This document shows positions 1 through 5,205 of a stretch of 5,205 nucleotides of DNA, in pieces. The notes beneath the pieces are model-generated. The model was given only the letters and a program-made list of their open reading frames with translations, was not told where the DNA came from and made no database searches. Origin of the DNA: Desulfobacteria bacterium (GTDB lineage: Bacteria > Desulfobacterota > Desulfobacteria > Desulfobacterales > C00003060); assembly GCA_030145035.1 (NCBI GenBank), contig JAQYWL010000322.1, positions 1 through 5,205 on the forward strand, written 5' to 3'. Position 1 is the first letter of the stretch. Each line of letters starts with the position of its first letter. A program made the translations under genes and the position numbers.

Positions 1-78
1 CATGGACGCTCATAGAATCGTTATTCTGGAAGATTTAACCAGTTGCCCAAAATTTGGCAGTCACAAATTTAGTATCTG

Positions 79-246
79 ATGAAACTCCTTGACCGGATCC
101 TCTCTTGCGTTGACAAGATCATACCGGGCTTACAGAATGACAGCACCAGGGAGTGGGGAAGAGTGACAGAAGAAGGCAAGGTCCTACGTGAAGAGATTGA
201 GAAGATGTCTAAGAGGGCCAAAGAGGCTACTGATTCGACTGAGTGA
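79..246 (+). CDS. Small hypothetical protein, 55 aa, charged and helical
   Basis: An ATG-started frame of 55 codons ending in TGA. A TAG lies three codons upstream in the same frame (70-72), so the reading frame is closed on both sides. The protein starts MKLLDRILSCVDKIIPGL and then becomes strongly charged. The C-terminal half (about residues 28-50, including EEGKVLREEIEKMSKRAKEA) looks like an amphipathic, possibly coiled-coil helix. There is no signal peptide or membrane span. I do not recognise the family. No clear Shine-Dalgarno sequence precedes the ATG, and no partner gene is adjacent on this strand, which weakens the call. The natural-looking composition and hydrophobic periodicity favour a real small gene or the remnant of one over chance. 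Confidence 0.4.
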   Translation: MKLLDRILSCVDKIIPGLQNDSTREWGRVTEEGKVLREEIEKMSKRAKEATDSTE

Positions 247-309
247 CCCCAATCAAGGAAACAAACCTAATCAAGGGATGCCATGGACTGAATATCGAAA
301 TCCTGTCTG

Positions 310-676
310 TTATAAAGAAAGTGGGGAGTTGCGGTCCTTGCATATCTGAATCGCTAACTCTATTTCTATCCTAAGAGCTTCTTGCAAATCGGCTACGTCT
401 ATGTTTTCTCCATCAGGAAGGCTTCTTTAATCTCCTGAACCTCTTTTTCGAGGGTCTCGACCTTGTTGTGTAACTGTGCGTCATACTATAGTCACGGTAG
501 TTCCGCTGTAGCCCTGGTCTATACCGACTGCCTTGTTGGCGTTCGAATCCGGTGCTCTGGCCAACTGTAGACGGCGGAGATTTTCCAGTGGACTCATGCC
601 AAGATCCACCCAAGCATCTTTCAAGCTTAGCCATCAAGTCTCTATCAACGAATCCACGAAATTCACGAGCCATCAA
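310..676 (-). pseudogene. Probable frameshifted remnant of a minus-strand gene, product unknown
   Basis: Reading leftwards on the minus strand, peptide-like sequence passes through three frames. The first opens at a TTG/ATG pair (676/673) with MAREFRGFVDRDLMAKLERC and is sensible to about 490. The second is open from 485 to a stop at 399-401 and reads as a coiled-coil piece, LHNKVETLEKEVQEIKEAF. The third is open from 426 to a stop at 310-312 and contains ENIDVADLQEALRIEIELAI. Single-base shifts near 485-495 and near 411-418 would join the three into one protein of about 110 residues with an acidic helical C-terminus. The product is not recognised. Sequencing error could produce the same picture. 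The alternative is that only the 87-codon first frame is translated, but its tail (SRPSKKRFRRLKKPS) looks like out-of-frame coding sequence. Confidence 0.35.
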
Positions 677-830
677 ATCTGGTCTCAGACATTCTCCTGA
701 TGGGGCTCAATGGTTACCAAGATAGGGCTTTGCACCGACATTCATCAGATTTTCATCTTTTCTCTTGACAGGAGGACTATAGGATGTCCCGCATCTCGGG
801 GTATTCATGTACGGCCCCTTCATGTTTTGG

Positions 831-848
831 TTGTATGAATAGATACAA
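831..848. promoter_or_regulatory. 6-6-6 dyad upstream of the acyl-CoA synthetase, possible operator
   Basis: TTGTAT, six spacer bases, then ATACAA: a perfect dyad centred about 85 bases before the synthetase ATG. It overlaps a -10-like TACAAT (844-849), although no good -35 lies 17 bases upstream of that box. The size and symmetry suit a dimeric helix-turn-helix repressor, and acyl-CoA metabolism genes are often controlled by TetR- or FadR-type regulators. The regulator is not in the window, and a 12-base match could be chance. Confidence 0.3.
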
Positions 849-875
849 TCTATTTTCCTAATGTCAAAAAGGAAG

Positions 876-895
876 TCCCCTTTTGGGGAAACCCC
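876..895 (+). promoter_or_regulatory. Small leader hairpin, two alternative pairings
   Basis: TCCCC-TTTT-GGGGA forms a 5-base-pair stem (876-889). The same GGGG (885-888) could instead pair with the CCCC at 892-895 across an AAA loop. It lies about 30 bases before the synthetase start and leaves the ribosome binding site free. It may only stabilise the leader. No known riboswitch motif is recognised here. Confidence 0.2.
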
Positions 896-910
896 AAGGA
901 GATTCAGGCC

Positions 911-920
911 AGGAAGGAGA
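911..920 (+). promoter_or_regulatory. Strong ribosome binding site that fixes the synthetase start at 925
   Basis: AGGAAGGAGA is a strong Shine-Dalgarno sequence, with GGAG ending five bases before ATG 925. The frame stays open to a TTG at 883, but that start has no comparable site and would add 14 residues that do not resemble the family N-terminus. ATG 925 is therefore preferred. A second in-frame ATG at 934 is also possible. Confidence 0.75.
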
Positions 921-924
921 AAGG

Positions 925-2694
925 ATGTCACAGATGCACAAGAGCTATTTCCACCGGGGCGGAAGAGTTCCGCTACTTGGCGTGACGATCCCTGAGCAGT
1001 TCGCGCACGTGGCGCAACAGTTCCCTGCTTGCGAGGCAGTTGTCTGCTTCCCCCAAAAGCGACGGCTGACTTATGCCGGTCTGGCGGAATCCATCGATCA
1101 CCTCGCCCGCGGACTCCTCGGCATGGGGTTTGGCAAGGGTGACCGCATCGGCGTCTGGTCGACCAATAACGTGGAATGGCTGTTGCTCCAGATGGCCACT
1201 GCGCGCATCGGGGCGATCCTGGTCAACATCAACCCGGCCTACCGGCGCAGGGAGCTCGCCTATGCCTTGCAGCGCTCAGAGGTCCAGGGCCTGTTCACCG
1301 TCCCAGCCTTCCGCACCAGCGATTACGTGGCGATGCTGGTGGAACTGATACCTGAGCTCAAAGAGGTTTCCGGAGGTGTGCTGAAAAGCAAGGAGTTTCC
1401 GTTCCTGCGACGAGTGGTCCTGTATGAGCCGGCTCAGCCTGTCGAGACCGGTCGACCTCACCCCGGCTTTGGCACCTGGTCGGAAGTTCTGGGCGCAGCC
1501 AGCGGCATTTCCAGTGAACAGCTCGATGAGATCACCGCTTCGCTGGATATGGACGACGCCATCAACATCGAGTATACTTCAGGCACCACAGGATTTCCCA
1601 AGGCCGTGGTACTCTCCCATCACAATATCCTCAACAATGCGTATTTCGCCGCCCAGGCCATGCATTTCTCGGAGGAGGACCGCCTGTGCGTACCGGTCCC
1701 CTTTTACCACTGTTTCGGGATGGTCCTGGCTAACCTGCTGTGCCTATCGGTCGGGGCCTGTATCGTGCTCCCCTGTGAGCATTTCAATGTCATCGCAGTG
1801 CTGGAGGCAATCGAAACGGAAAAATGCACCGCTATTCATGGCGTGCCAACCATGTTCATCGCACAACTGGAACATCAGCAGTTCAAGGACTTTGACCTTT
1901 CTAGCCTGCGCACGGGTATCATGGCCGGCGCTCCCTGTCCGCCTGCACTCATGAAGCTGGTGATGGAGGAGATGCACTGCTCCGAGATCCTGATCGGCTA
2001 TGGTGAGACGGAGGCATCCCCGTTGACCCACCTCACGTCACGGGACGACAGCATGGAACGCCGAATCGAGACCGTGGGCAAGAACCTTCCTCACCAGGAG
2101 GTGAAGGTGGTCGATATCGACAGCGGGCAGACTGTGCCGCTAGGGCGAACGGGTGAGCTCTGCACCCGAGGTTATCACGTCATGAAGGGCTATTACGGGG
2201 ATCCTGAAGCCACCCGAAAAGCCATTGACGCAAATGGTTGGCTCCACTCCGGAGATCTGGGCTCGATGGACACCGACGGCTACGTGCGGATCACCGGGCG
2301 ACTCAAGGAAATGATCATCCGCGGGGGAGAGAATATCTACCCCAGAGAGATCGAGGACTTCATCTTCACCCACCCCAAGGTGGCCGAGGTGGCGGTATTC
2401 GGTGTCCCGCATGATTATTATGGCGAGGAAGTCATGGCATGGATAAAGCTGCATGCCGGAGAGACCGGGACAGAACAGGAAATCCGGGATTTTTGCAAGG
2501 GACAGATCGCCCACTTCAAGATCCCGAAATACATCTGGTTCGTGGAAGAATTCCCGATGACAGTGACCGGGAAGCTACAGAAGTTCCGCATACGGGAGAT
2601 AGCGGTCAAAAGGATGCGAGAAAAAGGCGGAGGAAAAGAGGGGGGCATCCAGAAAGCGCAGGCCACTGGACGGCTGGAAGCTGGCGGGTTTTGA
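925..2694 (+). CDS. Fatty-acyl-CoA synthetase (AMP-binding, ACSF2-like)
   Basis: A 589-residue cytosolic ligase that should activate a fatty or related carboxylic acid to its CoA thioester through an acyl-AMP intermediate (EC 6.2.1.-), feeding beta-oxidation or lipid synthesis. All hallmarks of the ANL superfamily are present. The phosphate-binding loop YTSGTTGFPKA is at residues 217-227, and GYGETEASP is at 358-366. The ATP-ribose aspartate is D444 in HSGDL, the hinge region is ITGRLKE (456-462), and GGENIYPREIE is at 467-477. The adenylation lysine is K550 in PMTVTGKLQKF. The N-terminal block (PLLGVTIPEQF, then WSTNNVEWLLLQMATARIGAILVNINPAYR) is typical of the medium/long-chain ACSF2 branch. 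The usual length is about 545-565. The extra C-terminal part, about 565-589, is a Gly/Lys-rich tail without recognisable fold. Substrate chain length cannot be read from sequence. The gene stands alone, with no beta-oxidation partner in the window. No clear hairpin terminator follows the stop. Confidence 0.96.
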   Translation: MSQMHKSYFHRGGRVPLLGVTIPEQFAHVAQQFPACEAVVCFPQKRRLTYAGLAESIDHLARGLLGMGFGKGDRIGVWSTNNVEWLLLQMATARIGAILVNINPAYRRRELAYALQRSEVQGLFTVPAFRTSDYVAMLVELIPELKEVSGGVLKSKEFPFLRRVVLYEPAQPVETGRPHPGFGTWSEVLGAASGISSEQLDEITASLDMDDAINIEYTSGTTGFPKAVVLSHHNILNNAYFAAQAMHFSEEDRLCVPVPFYHCFGMVLANLLCLSVGACIVLPCEHFNVIAVLEAIETEKCTAIHGVPTMFIAQLEHQQFKDFDLSSLRTGIMAGAPCPPALMKLVMEEMHCSEILIGYGETEASPLTHLTSRDDSMERRIETVGKNLPHQEVKVVDIDSGQTVPLGRTGELCTRGYHVMKGYYGDPEATRKAIDANGWLHSGDLGSMDTDGYVRITGRLKEMIIRGGENIYPREIEDFIFTHPKVAEVAVFGVPHDYYGEEVMAWIKLHAGETGTEQEIRDFCKGQIAHFKIPKYIWFVEEFPMTVTGKLQKFRIREIAVKRMREKGGGKEGGIQKAQATGRLEAGGF

Positions 2695-2802
2695 AAGGTC
2701 GCTGTTCTTAACAATGTTTTTGTAATTTTGGATATTGCTTTGGCTGTCATCAACGGCGTGGATTTTCCTGTAACTTGGAACTTTCAGCTAACCAGAATTA
2801 CC

Positions 2803-3003
2803 TTATTTCCTTGTAAGCCGCTTTATCGCCCATATTGCTAAACGTATAAAATAGACAAACACTATCGGGAACAAGATTACATAAATACCGAGTGGTAATG
2901 ATTGGCGAGGGTGAACCCCGCAAACTACGAGGACAATCCAACACAGACAACTCCCGATACAGCCACACAAGAGCCAAAGCCACTCTTTGGTTACCTTGTT
3001 CAT
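2803..3003 (-). CDS. Small membrane protein, two predicted spans, 66 aa
   Basis: From ATG 3003 the minus strand encodes 66 residues starting MNKVTKEWLWLLCGCIG. There are two hydrophobic segments, about residues 8-30 and 35-58. The second includes YVILFPIVFVYFIRLAIWAI, and the protein ends in basic KRLTRK, which suggests a cytoplasmic C-terminus by the positive-inside rule. The family is not recognised with confidence. The frame remains open upstream to a GTG at 3114, which would add a third hydrophobic stretch. That GTG sits inside the tRNA terminator hairpin and is only two bases from its AGGAG, so the longer form is less likely. The ribosome binding site for ATG 3003 is weak (GGG about 14 bases upstream). 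An intermediate GTG or TTG start cannot be excluded. Confidence 0.5.
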   Translation of the reverse strand: MNKVTKEWLWLLCGCIGSCLCWIVLVVCGVHPRQSLPLGIYVILFPIVFVYFIRLAIWAIKRLTRK

Positions 3004-3072
3004 CGTGGGTTTGTCATCCCTTGTCCCCTGTGCAAGGAGAAAGATCGCGCCAATTGACACCAAAAGATGGCA

Positions 3073-3112
3073 CAAAAACAATGGGCGGGAAAGCTGTTTT
3101 GCTAACCCGCCC
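3073..3112 (-). terminator. Rho-independent terminator behind the tRNA-Pro fragment
   Basis: On the minus strand, GGGCGGG (3106-3112) pairs perfectly with CCCGCCC (3083-3089), and an inner AGC/GCT pairing is possible. The stem is followed by ATTGTTTTTG. It begins about 15 bases after the tRNA CCA end, the expected place for the terminator of a tRNA transcription unit. This supports the idea that a functional tRNA-Pro gene once ended here. Confidence 0.75.
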
Positions 3113-3125
3113 ACATCTCCTGAGT

Positions 3126-3172
<47 letters not shown>

Positions 3173-3201
3173 TTAGCGAATCACAGGCAAGAACCAAACG
3201 A

Positions 3202-3302
3202 TAACCTATTAAAAAGACAACGTATTTTGGGGCGCCTAACTTTTCAATCCCTTTGTGCATGATGTGCATGATGTGCATGGGGTGCATGATATCAATAGGT
3301 TA
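3202..3302. repeat. 9-base inverted repeat flanking the tandem units
   Basis: TAACCTATT (3202-3210) and AATAGGTTA (3294-3302) are perfect inverse copies, 83 bases apart, and bracket the 9-base tandem array. They could be protein-binding arms or the base of a long stem. Nine bases at this distance can also arise by chance. Confidence 0.35.
3255..3290. repeat. Four tandem 9-base units, GTGCATGAT
   Basis: Units at 3255-3263, 3264-3272, 3273-3281 and 3282-3290. Three are identical GTGCATGAT and the third reads GTGCATGGG. Each contains a TGCA palindrome. The array starts about 80 bases inside the presumed element end next to the half-tRNA. Iteron-like or integrase/excisionase-binding arrays occur in such positions, but simple replication slippage explains it equally well. 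The histidine-rich peptide it encodes is not considered a gene. Confidence 0.8.
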
Positions 3303-3390
3303 CGCATGGTGTCGGCCAGTGTGGCTACACATAGGCAACACAGAGCCTTTATCATCTCCAGCACAAAACGTAAAGCTCTCTCAGGCTCTC

Positions 3391-3480
3391 AAACATCCAC
3401 CCCCCTTTTTCCATCTCAACCCCACGATCTAACCCGCCCCACCTACCCTTCCATCCAAAACACATAGCCACCCCATACCT
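3391..3480 (+). other. C-rich, nearly G-free tract; possible Rho loading site
   Basis: By direct count these 90 bases contain 45 C and only 3 G on the plus strand. An RNA this C-rich and G-poor resembles a rut site for Rho, but no plus-strand gene ends just upstream, so the transcript it would stop is unclear. It could insulate the YkgJ unit from upstream readthrough. Confidence 0.35.
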
Positions 3481-3579
3481 CCACTTAACCGCACCGCACC
3501 CGCAAGCAGCACTCATCACGAACCAGCACCCAGGGGAATCGTTCATCGAGGACTCCATAGAGCTCACAACCAAACCTTG

Positions 3580-3651
3580 ATTTCCCATTGTGCACACGCC
3601 GCTTCCGGTCACACCCCCATTTTTTTCTTGTGTGTGGCTCTATTTCCCATT
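3580..3651. repeat. 10-base direct repeat ATTTCCCATT upstream of the YkgJ gene
   Basis: Copies at 3580-3589 and 3642-3651, 62 bases apart, the second about 45 bases before ATG 3696. They could be a paired regulator site for the downstream unit. A TTGTGTG/CACACAA pairing (3628-3634 with 3661-3667) surrounds the second copy. No well-formed promoter is visible. Confidence 0.3.
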
Positions 3652-3695
3652 AGTCTGTGGCACACAAAACAACCACACGATACAAATGGTGAACC

Positions 3696-4046
3696 ATGCC
3701 TCCAAAAGGCTTTAAATGTAAGCAGTGCGGAAACTGCTGTCTGAATCTCAGTGGTGCTTTTGAAACATGTGCAACCGAGGAGGATGTCCGACTCTGGAAT
3801 GATGAAGGCCGGGATGATATTCTGGAGTGGGTTGATCCCATACCGTTGGGCGACCAATTTATCTACGATATCTGGATTAGCCCAAGAACAGGCGACGATG
3901 TTTCAAGATGTCCCTGGTTGAGGAAATTACCCAACCAGGATAGGTACATCTGTCGTATTCATGATGTAAAACCGGTACATTGTAGGGAATACCCGCGATC
4001 CAGGAAACATGCTGAAGAGACAGGTTGTAGGGGATTTGAGAATTGA
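3696..4046 (+). CDS. YkgJ-family cysteine-cluster protein (putative Zn/Fe-binding), 116 aa
   Basis: The N-terminus carries the family signature CxxCxxCC: FKCKQCGNCC, with Cys8, Cys11, Cys14 and Cys15. The second half has the expected later cysteines: Cys72 in RCPWL, Cys86 in YICRIHDVKPVHCREYP, Cys96, and Cys111 near the end. This is the CxxCxxCC (YkgJ, PF03692) pattern of a small cytosolic protein thought to chelate zinc or iron. No reaction has been established for most members. The length is normal for compact members, so the gene appears intact. The start is taken at the ATG just before the cluster. Its ribosome binding site is poor (only a GGTG close by). It is followed after 24 bases by a second gene with a good binding site, so the two are probably co-transcribed. 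Confidence 0.9.
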   Translation: MPPKGFKCKQCGNCCLNLSGAFETCATEEDVRLWNDEGRDDILEWVDPIPLGDQFIYDIWISPRTGDDVSRCPWLRKLPNQDRYICRIHDVKPVHCREYPRSRKHAEETGCRGFEN

Positions 4047-4058
4047 CCTTTTTTAATG

Positions 4059-4063
4059 AGGAG
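4059..4063 (+). promoter_or_regulatory. Ribosome binding site choosing ATG 4071
   Basis: AGGAG ends seven bases before ATG 4071. An earlier in-frame ATG at 4056 overlaps this element and has only a T-run before it, so translation from 4071 is far more plausible. Confidence 0.75.
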
Positions 4064-4070
4064 ACCAGAC

Positions 4071-4400
4071 ATGGACAGGCTTGCTTTCGCAGAAGGCCTC
4101 GGGAAGAAGATCATCACGAGCCAGCAGAAGTCTTTTGAAGCTGGCAGCGAGTTTGACGATCTTAGCCACATCACGAATATGAAACGGATAATTGTGGCGA
4201 TCTCAGATTATTTGAAATCTGAGGATATGCCGGAGAATGGGATTAATGCTATGGCTGACTCTTTGAAACGGCTCGGCAAAGGCTTGTTTGTAACTGGGTG
4301 CGTTTCTAATAAAGACGAAGATGAGGATGAGGGCGAGGTTAGAGAGGACTCAGAAATCTGGTTCGATTACATCTATGAGCATGAGGAATATCCCGAATAA
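4071..4400 (+). CDS. Acidic hypothetical protein, 109 aa, second gene of the YkgJ unit
   Basis: The protein begins MDRLAFAEGLGKKIITSQQK and has a mixed helical middle. Near residues 77-90 is a strongly acidic run (NKDEDEDEGEVREDSE), and it ends in an aromatic and acidic tail (WFDYIYEHEEYPE). There is no signal peptide, membrane span or catalytic motif that I recognise, and I assign no function. The high negative charge at the C-terminus might bind cations or mimic nucleic acid, but that is speculation. It starts 24 bases after the YkgJ stop with a good Shine-Dalgarno sequence, which suggests an operon and perhaps a shared role. A C-rich tract with Rho-site character begins about 20 bases after its TAA. 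Confidence 0.75.
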   Translation: MDRLAFAEGLGKKIITSQQKSFEAGSEFDDLSHITNMKRIIVAISDYLKSEDMPENGINAMADSLKRLGKGLFVTGCVSNKDEDEDEGEVREDSEIWFDYIYEHEEYPE

Positions 4401-5063
4401 AGGTCAGGTTTGAGGAACTATCCAGCCCCCATTCACCCTCTCCCTCAACACCCCCGAACACTTAAACACCACCACCCTCCTCGACCTCACCATCATATCT
4501 TCACCAGTCTGAGGGTTCCTTCCTCTGCGTTTCTCTTTGTCCCTTATACAGAATTTCCCAAACCAGGTGATCAGGATATCTTCCCGGATGCGAGGGTTCT
4601 CTTGATGATTTTCAGGAGTTGCACACTTAGTTAGCCCCTATAGTAAGGTAAATGGTGACTAAAATGAAAACCCCTGGGGCCAGCAAGCCGCATATCGAAC
4701 AGGCCAGCACGTCTCAGGGGCTTAGCAAAAGGAGGCCGTGACGAAACATTGAAAAATCGTCATGCCTTTTGGTTGCATAAACGAAACTGGACGAAATGTC
4801 AAGGTGCCAACATACTTTATCCGCTATGGCAAGGCGAACAGACCTCTCTGTAGCCATGCTGGGAAGGGTCTACGAAATCCAAGGGTTCCTTAATCATGGT
4901 GGGACAAAAACTTGGGCTGAAACCTTAGCCGGAGAAAAGTGGTGATTGGTTTTGGAAACCTAAAAAATTTGGGCTCTCAAATAGTATAACAACATAGCAG
5001 CGATCTAGATTCTTCGGCCAGATGGCTCATACGCAATCGCATACAACATATGGGGACCATCGG
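4401..5063. other. Long stretch without a supported gene
   Basis: Past the C-rich tract I find only weak elements. CCCCTG (4671-4676) can pair with CAGGGG (4715-4720), and TGACGA (4739-4744) with TCGTCA (4757-4762). AGGAGG (4730-4735) is not followed by a useful frame. A 43-codon plus-strand frame (4762-4893) and a 26-codon minus-strand frame opposite it have no ribosome binding site. The minus strand near 4500-4620 reads as a short peptide-like stretch, LLKIIKRTLASGKIS, before a stop. This might be decayed coding sequence, but is too short to assign. Confidence 0.5.
4421..4500 (+). terminator. C-rich, G-poor tract after the YkgJ operon; candidate Rho-dependent terminator
   Basis: By direct count these 80 bases contain 42 C and 3 G on the plus strand, with many YC steps, starting about 20 bases after the last stop of the two-gene unit. 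Rho loads on untranslated C-rich, G-poor RNA of about this length, and no hairpin-plus-T-run terminator is present nearby. The function is inferred from composition and position only. Confidence 0.45.
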
Positions 5064-5094
5064 AAAACAGGCAGGATCAAAATGACCCTGCCTG
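5064..5094 (-). terminator. Rho-independent terminator of the right-end minus-strand gene
   Basis: An 11-base-pair stem (5068-5078 with 5084-5094) with a 5-base loop, followed on the minus strand by TTTT (5067-5064). Position 5076 opposite 5086 is an A/C mismatch in plus-strand RNA but a G-U pair in minus-strand RNA, so the hairpin is continuous only in the minus transcript. It starts 8 bases after the stop codon at 5103-5105. Confidence 0.85.
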
Positions 5095-5102
5095 CTCAAG
5101 AA

Positions 5103-5205
5103 CTAATGTTTACTTAAATCCATTCGCTCAATAGATTCAACTCCTCCAATTGCATTAAGTAATTGTTGTCTAGTGATGTTCTTCTGCAGGCGGTGTCTCC
5201 TCAGG
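5103..5205 (-). CDS. C-terminal end of a minus-strand gene, product unknown (partial)
   Basis: The minus-strand frame entering at 5204 stays open for 33 codons to TAG at 5103-5105. It includes RRHRLQKNITRQQLLNAIGG and ends SIERMDLSKH. The frame lies directly against a well-formed minus-strand terminator, which strongly supports a real gene end. The start and most of the protein lie beyond the right edge. The RQQLLNAIGGVESIE segment has the look of a small alpha/beta terminal element, but no family can be named from 33 residues. Confidence 0.7.
   Translation of the reverse strand, partial: LRRHRLQKNITRQQLLNAIGGVESIERMDLSKH

Larger units (their letters stand above)
3173..3695. other. Gene-poor stretch between the half-tRNA and the YkgJ gene
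   Basis: About 520 bases with no convincing coding frame on either strand. The frames that are open translate into low-complexity repeats or lack start signals. The stretch holds the 9-base tandem units, an inverted repeat, a C-rich G-poor tract and a 10-base direct repeat, each listed separately. No integrase, excisionase or intact tRNA 5' half is visible. Confidence 0.6.

Noticed and set aside
540..550. GTTCGAATCC, which looks like a tRNA T-loop.
   Set aside because: The flanking bases do not form a T-stem, and no acceptor or anticodon arm is present.
765..770. TTGACA as a -35 box.
   Set aside because: No -10 element lies at 16-18 bases. The TATAGG at 779 is too close.
707..931. Minus-strand 74-codon frame in the synthetase leader.
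   Set aside because: No ribosome binding site and no recognisable protein character. It overlaps the synthetase start and leader.
1073..1954. Further open frames within the synthetase on both strands.
   Set aside because: They are shadows of a GC-rich gene whose own frame carries every expected motif.
2695..2841. Continuation of the synthetase frame beyond TGA 2692 (about 48 codons, hydrophobic, e.g. VFVILDIALAVING).
   Set aside because: No selenocysteine-type context or start codon with a binding site. The synthetase is already longer than its family. It is probably chance in AT-rich DNA.
3255..3290. Start of a CRISPR array.
   Set aside because: The units are 9 bases with no spacers, so this is a tandem repeat and not a CRISPR array.
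3352..3612. 86-codon minus-strand frame across the C-rich tract.
   Set aside because: The apparent openness follows from the base skew. The protein is Gly/Trp/Cys-rich without sensible pattern.
4410..4634. 74-codon plus-strand frame after the acidic protein gene.
   Set aside because: TTG start without a binding site, and a His/Pro-rich translation produced by the C-rich tract.
4762..4893. 43-codon plus-strand frame starting MPFGCINETGRNVK.
   Set aside because: The nearest AGGAGG is almost 30 bases away, and no homologous family comes to mind. Kept only as part of the non-coding description.

Overview
The window is bacterial DNA with one large, fully diagnosable gene and a set of small or broken ones. 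The large gene (925-2694, +) encodes an acyl-CoA synthetase of the ACSF2 / 'AMP-binding domain protein' branch. Its codon use is more GC-rich than the DNA on either side. The mixture of a fatty-acyl-CoA ligase, small orphan genes, tRNA debris and long non-coding stretches would suit an environmental proteobacterium or Desulfobacterota member, but that placement is only an inference and no gene here fixes the taxonomy.

Layout, left to right. Positions 1-880 hold a short candidate gene (79-246, +), then a minus-strand stretch (310-676) whose peptide-like sequence runs through all three frames in succession. This looks like a frameshifted gene remnant. A 6-6-6 dyad (831-848) and a strong ribosome binding site precede the synthetase gene. 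After the synthetase comes a minus-strand small membrane protein (about 2803-3003). Next are a rho-independent terminator (3073-3112, minus) and the 3' half of a proline tRNA (3128-3172, minus, anticodon GGG). The tRNA homology stops abruptly at the anticodon loop, and no 5' half lies where it should.

To the right of that half-tRNA lies about 520 bases without a convincing gene. It contains four tandem 9-base units, a 9-base inverted repeat around them, and a C-rich, almost G-free tract. A two-gene unit follows: a YkgJ-family cysteine-cluster protein (3696-4046) and an acidic protein of unknown function (4071-4400). It is closed by a second C-rich, G-poor tract that fits a Rho loading site. 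About 670 largely empty bases follow. The window ends with the C-terminus of a minus-strand gene (5103-5205) and its hairpin terminator.

The most informative reading is that the half-tRNA is an attachment-site scar marking the left edge of an acquired element that extends rightwards. The synthetase would then belong to the older chromosome, and the orphan YkgJ pair to the acquired side. No integrase is visible, so this remains an inference. I found no CRISPR array, toxin-antitoxin pair, defence cassette, insertion sequence or clear new multi-gene system.
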